From NCBI GenBank assembly GCA_000469685.2, contig LS997564.1:2868940-2932939 (forward strand): 64,000 nucleotides of DNA. Reading direction: 5' to 3'. This DNA is from Haemonchus contortus. Taxonomy: Eukaryota; Nematoda; Chromadorea; Rhabditida; Trichostrongylidae. Each line of letters opens with the position of its first letter. Position 1 is the stretch's first letter. Positions 12,401 to 24,800 of this stretch are shown piece by piece. Position numbers and translations under genes: made by a program. Below the pieces are notes generated by a model, which ran no database searches, was not told the DNA's origin, and worked only from the letters and a program-made list of their open reading frames with translations.

Positions 12401-15208
12401 GTTTCACATCATCATGTCTTCACTGGACCTGACGTAAGAAGTAGAGTAGCCAGTATTGGTAAGTATCATCTCGATTGCACCGTATTTTCACGATTCTTTT
12501 CTGACTTTTCGAACCTTTGAATTTCGAGTGCATCATGGTGACACTCCTCATTTCAATTTTTACATTGTTTCGGGATATGAGCGCAGTTGCCTTATGAAAA
12601 CAGCTTTCGCTCTCTCCGTCTTTATATAGTTAGGGCAGCGATAGCTGCCGCGTGCCGTTGCGTTGCGCCGCTAGTCTGATAATAGAGCTAAGGTCTATTA
12701 TGGACAAGGATGTTTTCTATACTAGTCGATGACTTTTCAGTACCTCCACCGATGAAAATTGTATCCGTACAATCCTTCTTTTATGACATTTTGAAGCATC
12801 TTCATCCATTGCCAGACGACTGGGATGAACAAGGCCTGCTGAGCAAAATACTTAGCGTTGTTAAGGTATGTTAGCAGTTGCTGTTCTCGATCCGATTATA
12901 AAAAGCAAGTTTGTCACGGACGATAACGTCTGCAAGTTCTCTGATGTGGGAAGAAGGATGTGTGCAGGGGAAAGGGTGTCGGTAGAGAATTACTTGAAAA
13001 CGCTACTCAGCAGTCATTGTCACCTCAATTTTTATTATATTATTTGAGGGGAAGAATCTAACAGGGAAATGGGGTACCCGTTGTGGGTAGATGCTTTCAA
13101 GCGAGCTTTTCAGCTATTCAAGCCCGATGAGTCAGTACACTATGACTGTGAGTTTATCTGAACTCAACGTGAATGAAATCAAATGCAACCATTCTGAGTT
13201 TATCGTTGTGTGGAGCCTACTTCGGTGAAAATATTTAATTATTACGTCCTAGCCTATCTGTCCTCTTCCAGATGCCAGGAATGGTTTTCCTGAAGCTGAC
13301 GATTCCGCTCAATGAGACAAGTTGGTCAAAAGCAGTAGCAATCATACAGGCTATTTGTGCTCCGCAATGGTTTCTCTTCGCCATACAGTGTAGGCTGTTT
13401 TTTTGTGATATACGCGTTACTTACTGTTATTATTTTTGTGTGGGGAAGTGGGCGTGGCTGTCGAGCGATGATGAGGAAAGCAATGATGATTGACAAACTT
13501 GCAACATTAGTGATTCCCTGAACTTCAGATTTGACATTCAAACCATTTGACGGGAGCCCAGGGCTCTATGCATACGCGTTTATTCTATCAGCGATAGTTA
13601 TCGTTCTACTTTCAATTTTCACAAGTATGGGAGTGAAGCCCAGATACTATGAGGTATGGTATGGTTTCTGGTATTCATTACTCTTCCTTAGTCGACTAGC
13701 GGTTATACTTTTTCATTAAGGAAACCGCTTCCTATGTTGGCTTTATTATGTCGATCTCATGGATTTATTTCATCTCGTCTGAAATAGTGAGCGTGGTTAC
13801 AATGTTTGGAGTGATCTCTCAGATATCTCATGAGGTAGGCTTATTATGGAGTCTCTTTTGTACCACAAAAACAGTAGATGAAAAAGTATCCAGAATAGTG
13901 TATTTCTACAGTCGTGAGAATTCTAAAGCGTTTTATCACCGAAGCAGGCGTTTGGCGCATGTTATCAATGTAATCCGATGGCGTCAGTAGCTGGCGAAAT
14001 GAATTATCGCCAAAAAATCACACATGATTCCGTCACGAAGACTGATATCAGTAGAGCTGCTCTGATAACTGTCTCAAGCGTGAAGAATTTAAAGATCAAT
14101 GATTAACTAGATCGCTGTAATGTCAAAGGAAACAATCAGCAGCGACCGAAATAGAACTAGAAGCCTATTTATGTCGTTCATAGGATACGACAATACAGAG
14201 CCCATGAAGCCAACTTACTCTAGGGGGGCAGTTTCATACAGGTTGTGGGTGGAGTCTCCCCGAGCGCCGTTGAGCTTGAGCCTAGTATATTCTCTAGGAG
14301 AAGGTGCGACTTGTCATTGGCCATGAGGCCATTTCCCACTGTGATTTTGCCTACAGTGGAGATTTTTTGACCAGGACTTGCAGGAAAAGCATATCTATAA
14401 ACTAGCAATGGCCCCTATACGTATTTATCTTCCTCAGGAAGGATCCTTCCCAAGTAAGAACCTTATAGCTAGAGATTACTCAGTTTTTAGGTACTCGGGT
14501 TGACGATTCTGGCATGGAGTAACAGCATTGGTGATTTGATCGCCGATATCTCTGTTGTAAAGCAAGGTTATCCACGAATGGCTATTTCTGCAGCGATAGG
14601 TGGACCACTTTTTAGTGAGTTTTCAAACTTAAACTGTATTTGATAGAATTCATAGTTTTGATACATTTTTGCAACAATTCTAGACTTACTTATTGGTTTC
14701 GGATTACCCTTTCTCATCGCTAAAGCCAAAGGGAGGACAGTAACGGTGAGTCAACCGCTTACTCATTGCCTAACAAATAAAATACTAGCATTGAAATCCC
14801 AAGTCCACAGCATCCCGTCTTGATAAAAGGATTATTGATTGATGATATTGATTTTGTATCCGCTCCGCGATCTCGTTGTTTATAGTTTCTATCTGAATAC
14901 TATTTTCTTCAGATCGATTTCAATCCAACGTACAAAATGCTTGTACTGTTCCTTGGTATATCATTAACGACCACCTTGATAGGTAAAGAACTTTTCACGA
15001 CCCTGGTTAACGGTAACTCAGTGCCTATCTAGTCTGGGCCTTCTAGTAAGCGATTTCGACTCTTTGAGTATGAAGTGAAGTTGTTTCAGCATGTTTTGTG
15101 CAAAGATTTTACCTACGACGACCACATGCTATAGTATTGATACTCATCTATTTGCTTTTCATCACTATGATCATACTCACCGAGACTGACGTCGTCGTTT
15201 GGAATTAA
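3440..15208 (+). CDS. ncx: Sodium/calcium exchanger, NCLX (SLC8B)-type, ncx-6 to ncx-10-like
   Basis: A multi-pass cation/Ca2+ exchanger of the NCLX branch, which moves Ca2+ out of mitochondria or other compartments in exchange for Na+ or Li+. My model has 18 exons, all phases agree, and it encodes 652 aa: 3440-3581, 5152-5252, 6341-6472, 6863-6974, 7035-7205, 7899-7969, 8046-8106, 8318-8377, 12099-12248, 12357-12458, 12741-12865, 13272-13389, 13529-13653, 13721-13834, 14491-14614, 14684-14745, 14913-14982, 15090-15208. Residues 1-16 form a signal peptide (MLGIVLLLSWLTVCDA). A Cys-rich lumenal stretch follows (CEGGGYLLWSQYVEC, about 62-76). Alpha-repeat 1 has STADDFF and AFGNGAPDI (about 105-139); alpha-repeat 2 has LAWSNSIGDL (about 535-544). 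A hydrophilic loop (about 240-410) separates the two membrane halves. The protein ends in a last membrane segment and VVVWN. The family is clear, but the exact ncx paralogue cannot be named from sequence alone. Confidence 0.92.
5670..6099 (+). mobile_element. Palindromic hAT-type MITE, copy 1
   Basis: A 430-bp element lies in intron 2 of the exchanger gene. It begins GGTGCTAAGTGGG and ends CCCACTTGGCAC, so the ends are inverted repeats. Imperfect 8-bp duplications flank it (TTATTTTC at 5662-5669 and TTATTATC at 6100-6107, 7/8). Inside is a second inverted repeat built on GGGGAGGGGCTCCGG and its complement (about 5862-5975). The same sequence recurs at 11103-11586 and 18413-18910. There is no coding capacity. 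The 8-bp duplication points to the hAT superfamily by mechanism; the parent transposase is not in the window. Confidence 0.82.
7336..7604. mobile_element. GC-rich inverted-repeat element in exchanger intron 5
   Basis: The arm at 7336-7362 (CGTTGCGCGCGTCCGTCGAA and a short extension) is repeated in inverse at 7578-7604 with about four mismatches. The segment is far more GC-rich than its surroundings and CpG-dense, and sits between the exons at 7035-7205 and 7899-7969. It has the layout of a small non-autonomous DNA element. I could not settle the outer ends or a target-site duplication. Confidence 0.5.
9130..9190. repeat. GCCCGGC hairpin motifs before the minisatellite
   Basis: Two GC-rich hairpin-forming motifs of the type CCCGGCTACGCCGGG occur close together (around 9131-9152 and 9178-9191). 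They differ in composition from the AT-rich intron and lie about 300 bp before the tandem array. They may be the 5' end of one composite repeat that also includes the array and the CA tail. Confidence 0.45.
9460..10720. repeat. 117-bp minisatellite array in exchanger intron 8
   Basis: About ten units of roughly 117 bp stand in tandem. Each unit holds the same blocks in order: CCCCGCCCCTTGTGGGCGGA, then a run CCGTAAGTGTTTCCACCC, then CCTACCAAATTTGAACGCTC, then AGGTCCAAGTTTAAG. Units between about 9730 and 10320 are nearly identical, and those at both edges are more diverged. Some edge units are longer and include CGGGAACCGGAGTTATGAAT. Because 117 is divisible by three, open frames run through the array in several frames on both strands (the longest about 270 codons); these are repeat artefacts. 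The array lies wholly within an intron (8378-12098). Confidence 0.92.
10721..10795. repeat. CA microsatellite plus AT-rich tail at the end of the array
   Basis: About ten CA units (10721-10741) are followed by CAGA repeats and then GCGCGTTATATATAGTAGGA. A CA/CAGA run ending in a short TATATATAG tail resembles the 3' ends of some non-LTR or non-autonomous retroposed repeats. This supports reading 9130-10795 as one element, but it is inference. Confidence 0.6.
11103..11586 (+). mobile_element. Palindromic hAT-type MITE, copy 2
   Basis: A 484-bp relative of the copies at 5670 and 18413, in intron 8 of the exchanger gene. It begins GGTGCCAAGTGGG and ends CCCACTTAGCACC. Imperfect 8-bp duplications flank it (ATGTTAAC at 11095-11102, ATATTAAC at 11587-11594). 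The terminal arms share the block around CTCTCCGGCGAGATAGT. The inner palindrome (around 11310-11425) is degraded compared with copy 3. Orientation is the same as copy 1. Confidence 0.85.
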
Positions 15209-15366
15209 TAACTACGGCTAGCACGATTAATTGTGGATTACCGACAGGATTGACCAGCGGCCAGCTCACCTGAACGTCTAGGATAGGATTCTAATTTGGT
15301 ATTGTACAGTGCTCAAAACTGAAGGATAAACTATGCGGGTATTTTTGTATGTTATTCATATTAATT

Positions 15367-15372
15367 AATAAA
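15367..15372 (+). terminator. Putative polyadenylation signal of the exchanger gene
   Basis: AATAAA lies 159 bp past the exchanger stop codon and about 470 bp before the anoctamin 5' acceptor, in AT-rich sequence. Confidence 0.55.
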
Positions 15373-15830
15373 TCAGTTACGGTTCTTGTTCCAAAAAACA
15401 TGAAGGTACTACGAAATTCCGTATAAATATAACAAAAACTTCGTATCAGTAAGACTGTTCCTCAACAACTCTTTAAAGCTTCTAAGCACCTCAGAGACGT
15501 TATTTTCCACCGAGGAGCTAATGCCCGAAAAAAGAAGTTTGTCAGCTGTAGACGGACTCAAACAACTCCAGTACTAGGAAGGAGGTTGATGAAGAAAGTG
15601 TAAGAACGCAGTCGCAACGGCACACAAATTTGTAATTGAATTCTAGGCTTACTTTACAAATTTAATTATTCCCATGAAATGGCGGTACATTTCTCGAGTG
15701 AGTATGACAAATAGCCCAATGGAAACCTGTACGACATTGAAACTGATCGCCATGACAACCACACCAACACATGAATGCCCATAACAGCCGTCGAAGGACT
15801 TTGTGTTTTGTCCGTCGGGTCTATGTCTTC

Positions 15831-15843
15831 TTGCCTCTGTTAG
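15831..15843 (+). promoter_or_regulatory. Possible spliced-leader acceptor of the anoctamin gene
   Basis: A pyrimidine-rich run ends in TGTTAG at 15843, six bases before the first ATG. An in-frame TAG within that acceptor supports the ATG at 15850 as the true start. The very short leader is typical of trans-spliced nematode mRNAs, though a 5' UTR intron is not excluded. Confidence 0.45.
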
Positions 15844-15849
15844 ACGGTA

Positions 15850-18800
15850 ATGGAGAAGCAGTCAGGCTGTAATCCAAGCACCAGCCATCTTCGTGCCACC
15901 TGTGAGATCGACTATCCATATTTCCCATTTCGTCTTCCTGTCGACTACGTCCTCGTTTCCAGGACCGATGATCTAAGTCGCCAATATCACAGAACGCTCT
16001 TCGAAAAGGTAAAACATCTAGGATTTCTCTGAAATGCTGAGTCAAAGACCCTAATGGAAGTAGTCCATCATACTAAGGATGAGCAACAGTTGTTTGTCAA
16101 TCGGTGCAGGGTGACACCTTTTTTGATGGGTTGAGTAAGGGTGATAACCCTTTCTAACTAGTAGACTGGATCACATTCTGAGTTTTCCGTACCAGATGGA
16201 GCCTTTGGGTTTAGAGCCCTTACTGTCCATAGAGGTTTCCACCTCTCTCGGCTCCCTTCCTATACTTCTTGCTTACCCATTACTTTACTTGTACGTCCTT
16301 TTTTCTCGTTTTCACTAAAATGGCGAGGGGAGGGGCTTACTGTTTTACCTGAAAAAAAGTCCCGCAGTACATATTAGCACTAGTTGCCCATATTGAGCAT
16401 GAGGTATACGATAAGTATGTCTATATAAGAAATGTAAATGAGTGCTAAATAAGTCGTTGCGTTGCCTAATCAGGTCCCAAAGGGATAATTCCATTTTTGG
16501 TTACTGTTTTCTCATTTACCGAATGCTTGTTATTTCATGCTTGCTTTATATTCATTGTTACTGTTTTTATTGATATACGCAGGCGTGAATTCCCTTGAAG
16601 CTATTATAAGCTTCCTGAATGAATCAAAAAACAAACGAAATAATAGATTACGGTAAAATGTCAATAAGGCTGCAAAAACTGAATTCTTTCTTTTTCTCTC
16701 TAGGTGTTTTTTATCGTCTGCACGCCAGGATCTCTTGAGCACCGTAACCTCCACAGCGGAGTGATGGATAAGTGTAGTGTACTGGGGAAAAAAGTGTTCC
16801 AAAGCTGTGGCTCTGAGACTTGTGAAGAGAACGACCATGTCTCGCATATTTACCCCAAATCCTTCCATTTCCCGTTTCACTAGACTTCTGCCAAGTTCCT
16901 TTTCCCTTACAACAGTTTATCGCTTGCAGCTTAGTTTCTTCAGTTTATCTCGGCTAGAGCGTAAGGCTCCTACGTGCAAGGTACCCTATCGCTCCTACAT
17001 ATAAAAGCTTTTTCATCCCCACATGAGTCACTTCGTGACTCCGATTTCGATGAACCCTGAAAAAACTCGGCTTATAGTTAGTATTTCAGTACACAACCAA
17101 GAAAGAAAAGTCTTAAAATCATCTTTTCAGGCTGTTCGTAAAGAAGGTCTCATCATCAACCATGAGTACGCGGGTCCAATCTGTTTCACTCTAATCAGCT
17201 CACCATTTCAACGACTTTGTCGAGAGGCTGAAAAGCTGCAGCTGTCATTTCCGCTGAAGGACGTATGTTCTTTTTAACTAGAATGGTTACTCCATCATTG
17301 AAGCTACTAATCAAAAGCACCTGCTATTCAAGTTCATAGGCAGAATAACGTGAGAACGTGGGAATGTGGAAATGAATTCTACTTCGAATGAGCTTTCTGT
17401 AGTTTTCCGAGCTGCCCGTTCGCTTGATCGGACGACGGCCCTTTCAAGCGCAATTAATCTCTCCATTTAAAGGTGCGCCACGCACTTGACGTGTACCTAG
17501 CAACGGGTTGAGTGATGACACTCTCGGAGAAGACGATTTATAGTTAGTTGTCTCGCCGCTGGGTCGCTCGAGCCCAATGAATCTTACTATCGGAGAAAAA
17601 AGGTTTTTTGTGCGCGCATTGTATAAATATGTGGATTGATCATCCGATCTTCACTGAGGGATTTCCATAATCAGGGATCTCTATCAATGAATCGTTTCAA
17701 TAGGAGAAGGGACCTGTTCAATCGATTTGCGAGAAGAAAGGGCCTAATCCGGAATGTCCCTGTGTACGCTTCCCCCCTGTGTGATTTTTGTGCGGGTTCC
17801 CGAGCCTTAGTCATGTCTTCGATTTTCTCGCCCATTCGGAGACGGTCTGAAACAGGTCTCTCTTGAATCGATTCACTGATGGATTTATTGAATTTGATCT
17901 ACGATTCGCTTATAGCCCAGAGCTATCCTGTCAGTCAGACCAGCTAACTGAAAACTACAGCGTACAGCGTCCTTTTACTCACTTTCACATTCAGCCTTTT
18001 TCTTTTCACATTATTTATATGAACAAAATGCGGTACTTACAAAAGTAAATAAGAGCCAGTAGATGAAGCTGAGCAGCAGAAGATCGATCGCGGTAGATCA
18101 AATATCGATGGTGGAGGGGCAACCCACGCCAAAAGCGCTCGACTCAAGCGACAAGGCGCTCGGTTCACCTTCTCCTTTTACCCGACTTTTTGGTAACTTC
18201 TTGGTTTCAAGTGACCGTTTTCTCATTAACTTCTTCCCTTTATTGGTTTTCGTCATTTTCCGACGAAAGAAACTTCCTTGAACAGAATAACATTCGCGTT
18301 TCTGCAGTTTTTGTCAGAACTTTTCAGAATAGTCAGTGCTCGTGACATTGCCTTGTATTCCAAGTAAACTGCAATACTTAAGCAATGTTGTGCCTTCGTT
18401 CTTCGAAAGTATGGTGCTAAGGGAGTTGGGGGGGGGGGCACGCGGCGGCGCGGCGCCTTTTCATGTCTGCGCCCTCTACGGCGAGATAGTGGGCAAGGAA
18501 GGGTAGGCGAGCCCGTAATGGTGTTTAGGGACATTTCATAGCTCCTTTATGGTATAACTGCGTATTTTTCACCTAATTTTAGTAAGGGGAGGGGCTCCGG
18601 GGTGGGTGAGCCATTTGGACGTTCAGCTTTTATCTCTTCTCAGCTTTTTGCACGAGATAACCATCTCACCCACCCCGGAGCCCCTCCCCTTCCTAAAAAT
18701 AGGGTTTCATCAGCTCAGAAGAAGAGTATCCACAATATACAAGCATATATCATGTGCCGAGATGTAATTTGTTTTGAATCACGAGACACTTCAGTACAAC

Positions 18801-21800
18801 TACACGATTCCTTCCCAGACTCAGCTCCAGTACTACTATCTCGCCGTAGAGGGCGCAGACATGAAAAGGCGCCGCGCCGCCGCGTGGCCCCTCCCAACTC
18901 ACTTAGCACCGAAAGTATAATTTTCTCTCATAGCCAAATACCACAATAGTGTAGACGTCTCATGAAGTGGGCCAACATTGGAACTTTCTTGGTCCCTCAA
19001 GGCCGGAAAAACCTTGTGAATTGTGAGCTCGTCCTACAAAATAAGCGGAATATTATGTTCCTGAGTTGTGGTTGGCTTTTAGACGGTTTATAAATCCCTT
19101 TCTGCTGCGAATTGGCTGCATTTGATTGGCATAAGCATTTAATGGCTAGACACTTTACCAGCGGATAATGAGTAAGATTAGGTTATCATGGAGTGACATT
19201 CGACTATAGGCATTGCCTATGGATTCAACAAAAAGCAAACTTTTTTTCAGCACAAACGCTAGTGGTGTTTATACTTTCCACTTTGCAAATTTATTAGAAG
19301 TGTTTGTCTCACCTCGTGCAAGTAAGTGCCAGACGCGGAAAATAGCAAGTAAAACATTCATAGCTAAGTTTTGCATCGCAATAGGTTCATAGTTTGCGAC
19401 TTTAGCGTATTCGCTAGGCGGTAGGGTATAGTGAGTATAAACGATAAGATGAATCGTTGATTCCGCGAGTCCTGCTAGGAATCGATGAATTTGCCTGTGT
19501 CGACCGAAGAAATGATACTTCTGAAGGAAAAGAAAATGAGAAAGAAATAAAGAGTCGATATGCATTTGATCGTTAGTGGAAAATGAGAATGTTATTCCAA
19601 GATATCGTTCTTCTGGCAAACAGGAACTCAACTCGACTTCTTCCTATTGTGGTGTAGTGTTTGAAGCAGAAATCCATTCAAGTTTTCTCAACAGCCTAGG
19701 CATTTCTCGGTACACTCGGGAAGATGCTATCTAATGCCCCTATCGAAGCTGGCCAGAGCGTCTAGGTTGCAGAGTATAGCCACGATGCAAATGTAGCACC
19801 GAGATCTAACTTCCTCTCTTGTTTATATGACCACATCATTGTAGAATCCTTATCCCGTAGTCATAGAAGTACTTTGTTGTCTTATGGGCATAAGGTCCAT
19901 CGTAGTATGCTACTGCTACATTTTCAACCATGTGGTGCTGATCATGATATGATGTTTGTTTGTTTGTAAATGTTTTGTTGCACTTTGGTCCACGTTGAGT
20001 ATCAGTGCAGTATGAATGAAGCGTCTTTGTAGACGGTGGAAACAGCCATCTGTCTTTGTAAGTAGCCTCCATATCTAAAGGCATAATGAGTGTGTCAAAC
20101 CGGGGCTGCTAGAAGACTTTAGTCAGTGCGAAAACAGCAACTGGAACAAAACAAAATTAAGACGTTAATAGTTATCGCATTTCATTTTTATCTTACTTGT
20201 TCAAAATTTTCCTTGTCTTACAATGAACATCTGCAGTGTCCAGTGAACCCATCTGCTCCAGCTTGCTGTGTCACTCTTTCCAATGCCTTCGTCACTGATG
20301 ATACCGGTAAGTGAAAATTCCGCCCATTATCCTGGTCGTCACTCAAAGGAAGCTGTAGTAAAGCTCTGTATTGTCGTTAATCAGGCTTGAAACTTTATGA
20401 GCAAATTTTTTGTCTTTATAGTTGACTCTACCTGAAGCGCGGGGAAGTACTGGGTAGTTACTTTCCCAAAATGTTGACTGAAACAGTTCTTGTGCCTCAT
20501 TTTAATTACTCTCTAGACTTTTGCTTCAATACGTGAGTAAACGAAACTTGTACTTGATGTCGTTTCCCACGTAGTATCAGATAAAAGCGATAGCTCATGT
20601 ACCAGCTAAATCTTTGGTTTCCATAGAACCTATTACTTTTGCAACAACTGATTAGAATTCGTATAGTCTTCGGTTCCACGATTTCCCCTGATTTCTCTTT
20701 TTTATTCTGGTAAATCTGTTGCAGTGGACTACATTAGTGCGCCATTCTCTCGACGACATGGTGAACTATTTCTTAACTACACCAATGAGAGGCTGTTTTT
20801 CACATCAGCTCAACGTTGTGAGCTCACACATGAGGTAAGCTCTCTGAGTACCCTCAGTTCCTAAGAAACTCATCAACCTTGACAAAACGCGAACTAAAGC
20901 GAAACTAAAAAAGGTGAGAAGCTATGAACTGTCTAGTTCAGTTATTGATCTAAAATAGTTTGGAACGGGTCATTTTGTCAGCCACCTGAAGGTTCCGCGG
21001 GGATCCAGCGAGGAGTGCGCTCCTTCAAGGCATCTCGCTCCTCACAAAAATACGGCGTAATACTCAGTGAGAGGAAACAGTGCTTCTTTAATGGGGAAGC
21101 ATATGTAGATGTTTCTAAGTTAGTATTTGATCATTCGGGAAGCGCAACCTAACCACCTAGCCTAATTAAGACAAAGCATATAATGCAAACTGCAACAAGC
21201 TAAGATAAAACGGAAACATGCTGGTGATTGAAACTGTAGTCGTACCACTTCAGATTTTGACGCAAATCGATATCAGTCAAGACTTGGAGAAGGCAACTCA
21301 CGATCCAGCTCTGGATACCGAATCGCAAAAATCTGTGATATCTGATGAGCCGTTAAAAAGAAAAGGCTTACAGTACTTGCGAATGGAGAACACCTATAAC
21401 GACTCTTTCATCTTGCATGAGCCTAGTCAGGTACTGTAACTTGTGCAACACTACAAAATAACTGCCGGGTATTAGTTACCGCTAGTGTTTCCTCTTAAGA
21501 GGATAGTGTTTAATATTATGAAGAACTCGTCTTGTGCCGGAGAATTCACCAGGTTCTAGTCAAATGAAAATAGCATTTAGGAGGAGCCGTACTTCCAAAA
21601 AATGAGACAGAACTCTTTCGTTACGTACGTGGAGATGATGAACGAAATCGAAAAAGATCCCAGGCAAAAGCTGAGTGGTCTATGGACCAGGTGATATATT
21701 TTACAAAACTTTCTTTTTTCTTAATGTCGCAATTTTTCGATTCCTTTGTTTTCCCCCATTTGAAGAAATCTTCACCGCTCTGTGTTGAGATTAAGGGCTA

Positions 21801-24800
21801 AGGAAGAGCAGGTAACTAGAATCTGCGGAGATGCATTATCTGCTTGAAACTCTAACTCATGAATCGGGCAATGCGATTCGAACCCTTCACGCAACTCGCT
21901 ACCACCGTTTTTGCAAATGCGTCTCGAAGTTCTGGAGGACAGCATGAATTTCCTTGTGATTAGCTTCCTGCCCTTCCCATAGTCAGGAGTCCATTCTCTG
22001 CGTTTTGGGGATGTTCTCGAATTGATTGATCTTCACTTCAGATTTCTTCGCTTCCAGCCGTTGGGTCTCGTTCGTGAATACTTCGGAGAACAGATAGCAT
22101 TTTATTTCGCTTGGCAGGGAACGTTCCTCACGATGCTCTGGCCGGCCACGTTCTTTGGTTTGGCAGTATTTGCTTTTGGAATGACAAAGAGGTAAAAACT
22201 TCTGGCTGGCTCTAATGAGGAACTACTGAATCTTTCAATTTTCCTTACTGTACCATCCTTCCTGCCTCCTGCACAGCCAAATAGAAAACATTTTCGAATT
22301 CAGTGTGCGTACCAATCCGGCCACCTACGGGAACTGCACCGTGATCAACTACTATGGCGGATCTGTCGTTGTGCCTTGTGACTTCAGAAACCAGTTAGTT
22401 TTCATAAACTTCTTTTTACTAATATAGGGAATAATGATATATTTTGTTGTAGAAGCAGTATGATGAAATTTTATAAGTATTAATTTCCCGCAAATATGAA
22501 ATTTATAATTAACAGAAAAAAAGTTCTGGATTCCAGACTCTCTCAACTCTTCACCACCATCTCATCATGGTTCATGAAGTCATTCGATAACGAGTTAAAT
22601 GCATTCTTCGCAGCGTTCATGTCGATTTGGGGTAAGTACACAACTAATTGGAGAGGGAATCCTCATTTCATTATCATCGCCTTTCACGATCGTACCAATA
22701 AACGCATACTGAGGCCAGCGCACGATTACTATACGGTCTCTTTCTTTGGTAGGTGAAGACTTCAATATACAGTATCGAAGGCATACTTTGGAGTACCGGC
22801 CCCGGCAATGTCCCATTTTGAAAACTCTGCAAGGTGGGAAACAATAAAAAAGCCTCCTGCCCGGCTCAAACATGATACTCTTCAAGGATCATCTTTCCAG
22901 ATAAATCACCTCTGAATAGATTAGGGCTGTAGGAATTCAGAGATTACAGAACAAAATAACTGAGAATCACACTTTCTTATGTATAGTGAATACATTGCTT
23001 TAGGAACGATGTTCTATCAGATTTGGAGACGGAATAACATGGTATTGGCATATGAATGGGATTGTGAGGATTTCAATATGGTCGAGCCGGATCGGCCTGA
23101 ATATCACGGAACTTCTATTAGAACGGTATGTGCTTTGAACTGCATAGCACAGAAGCACAAACACATAACTAGAACTTGTACCCATCCATGGCTGCAGCTT
23201 TTTGTTACTATTGAGTAATTTTTTTGTAATCATGGTTCGAGTATCTCGTAGCGGTAAACAGTGAGTATAGCTGTCATAATTTGTCTACAGTGAGTATGGA
23301 CCCATGACATAAGGTTTCATTCATGAAGTGAAACGGATGGAAGGAGTTGAGCAATTGAGACTTGTGTCACAACCTAGGAAGAGATTCAGAAGTTACCGTT
23401 ATATCCGTTCTGCAGCTGACGGTAAGAGATATTTGGGAGATGATTGGTTGTATAGGTATAGGGAATGAGTTTCAGCTTAAAAGAACTCTGGCACCTCAGA
23501 AACGCGCATAAACTTCCTATTCCTTGAAACGATAGTGCATACTGTATATGAGGGCTGTGAATATTCAAAGATTCTTCAGGATCCGATCACGGGAAAGCCA
23601 GAATACTTCAATCCATACATGGTACGATTCTTCAAGTACACCGTCTCCTGTATAGCCGTCATCCTGAGTATGTGCTTGGTTATCCTCAGCGTGTTCCTCG
23701 TCACTCTGTATAAGCTCTGGGCAGTATCAAGTCACGAGTGTGAGAAAGAGGTGAGCTCGATTGCTAGCTTCCCAGAACAGTGATTTGACGACCCATTTTT
23801 GACTGGCCGGGAAATCGGATTTTTTTTTGTCCCCTCTTCTTGTAGTCAGTAGACCACCGACCTCTCAGAATACAGCTCTATGTTACGACAACTGACTATA
23901 TATGCAGTCCGCTAAATAGCACGAACTGTGTAGCGAACAAGGCTGTAGCACTAGTCCATGCCCATAATACAACATTGGACATGAGTATAGGACAAAAACA
24001 TCTGATTTCAGAGAGAGAGCTCGACCTCTCTGCTAACTTCGATGGATATGTAAATCTACCCACAAACATAGCGGGGAGACAAAACGACATTCACATTGCT
24101 TTTGCCCCTAAAACCTTAAGAAAATTTTATTGATCGTGGAGGAACTGTTTTAGGCTAATGATGTTGGAGCCTCGCGGCTTTGTTAGCCTCAAAGGTTATA
24201 AAAAGTTTGGTCAAGAGAGCCCAGAATCTGCCCCACTATGGAACCTAATTTCCACCTACATGCTAACAATTTTTTTATTTTAGTACACCTTTGGATGCTC
24301 GGTGGTTGCGGCATACATACCTTCCGTGATGAATACTTTGTCCACAATGATACTTGGCAGTATCTATGAATGGCTGGTGGTGAAGCTGACACAGTGGGGT
24401 AAGTTAATTCCACAGTTTTAACAGGTTCAAGAAGAACCGATGTCCATCGGTCTCGAACCTTATCGGAGTGCTTCGCCTACGGTCGACTTTAATCAAGCCT
24501 TTTCTGCGTTTTCTTTTGTTTTTCCGATACAGGCCCCAAATTGAGCTCACAGATGGACTGGCGCTTATGCTTCCTCTTCACAGTTTATTTCCAAGATTCT
24601 TCAGAAAATCACCGTACCAACTCCGAGTACCACAACGCACTTGTTATAAAGATGTTCACACTACAACTTGTCAACAACTATACCTCCCTTTTCTACGTTG
24701 CGTTCATACGACCGGCAAATAACGTAGGTTTTGTGGCTCCGGTATTACGCTCAGCAAGGCTTTTATAATGTACATTAAGGGCTTCCAAACAAACGGACTT

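Noticed and set aside
16530..16880. 116-codon minus-strand open frame in anoctamin intron 1
   Set aside because: No recognisable domain, no conserved splice boundaries, and typical length for chance frames in this composition.
21769..21813. Possible anoctamin exon reading NLHRSVLRLRAKEEQ
   Set aside because: Including it breaks the phase with the next exon at 22042, while direct joining of 21690 to 22042 gives the expected family sequence LWTRFLRFQPLGLVREYF.
21841..21910. tRNA-like B-box (GGTTCGAATC on the minus strand)
   Set aside because: The surrounding bases do not form a T-stem, acceptor stem or anticodon arm, so no tRNA gene is supported.
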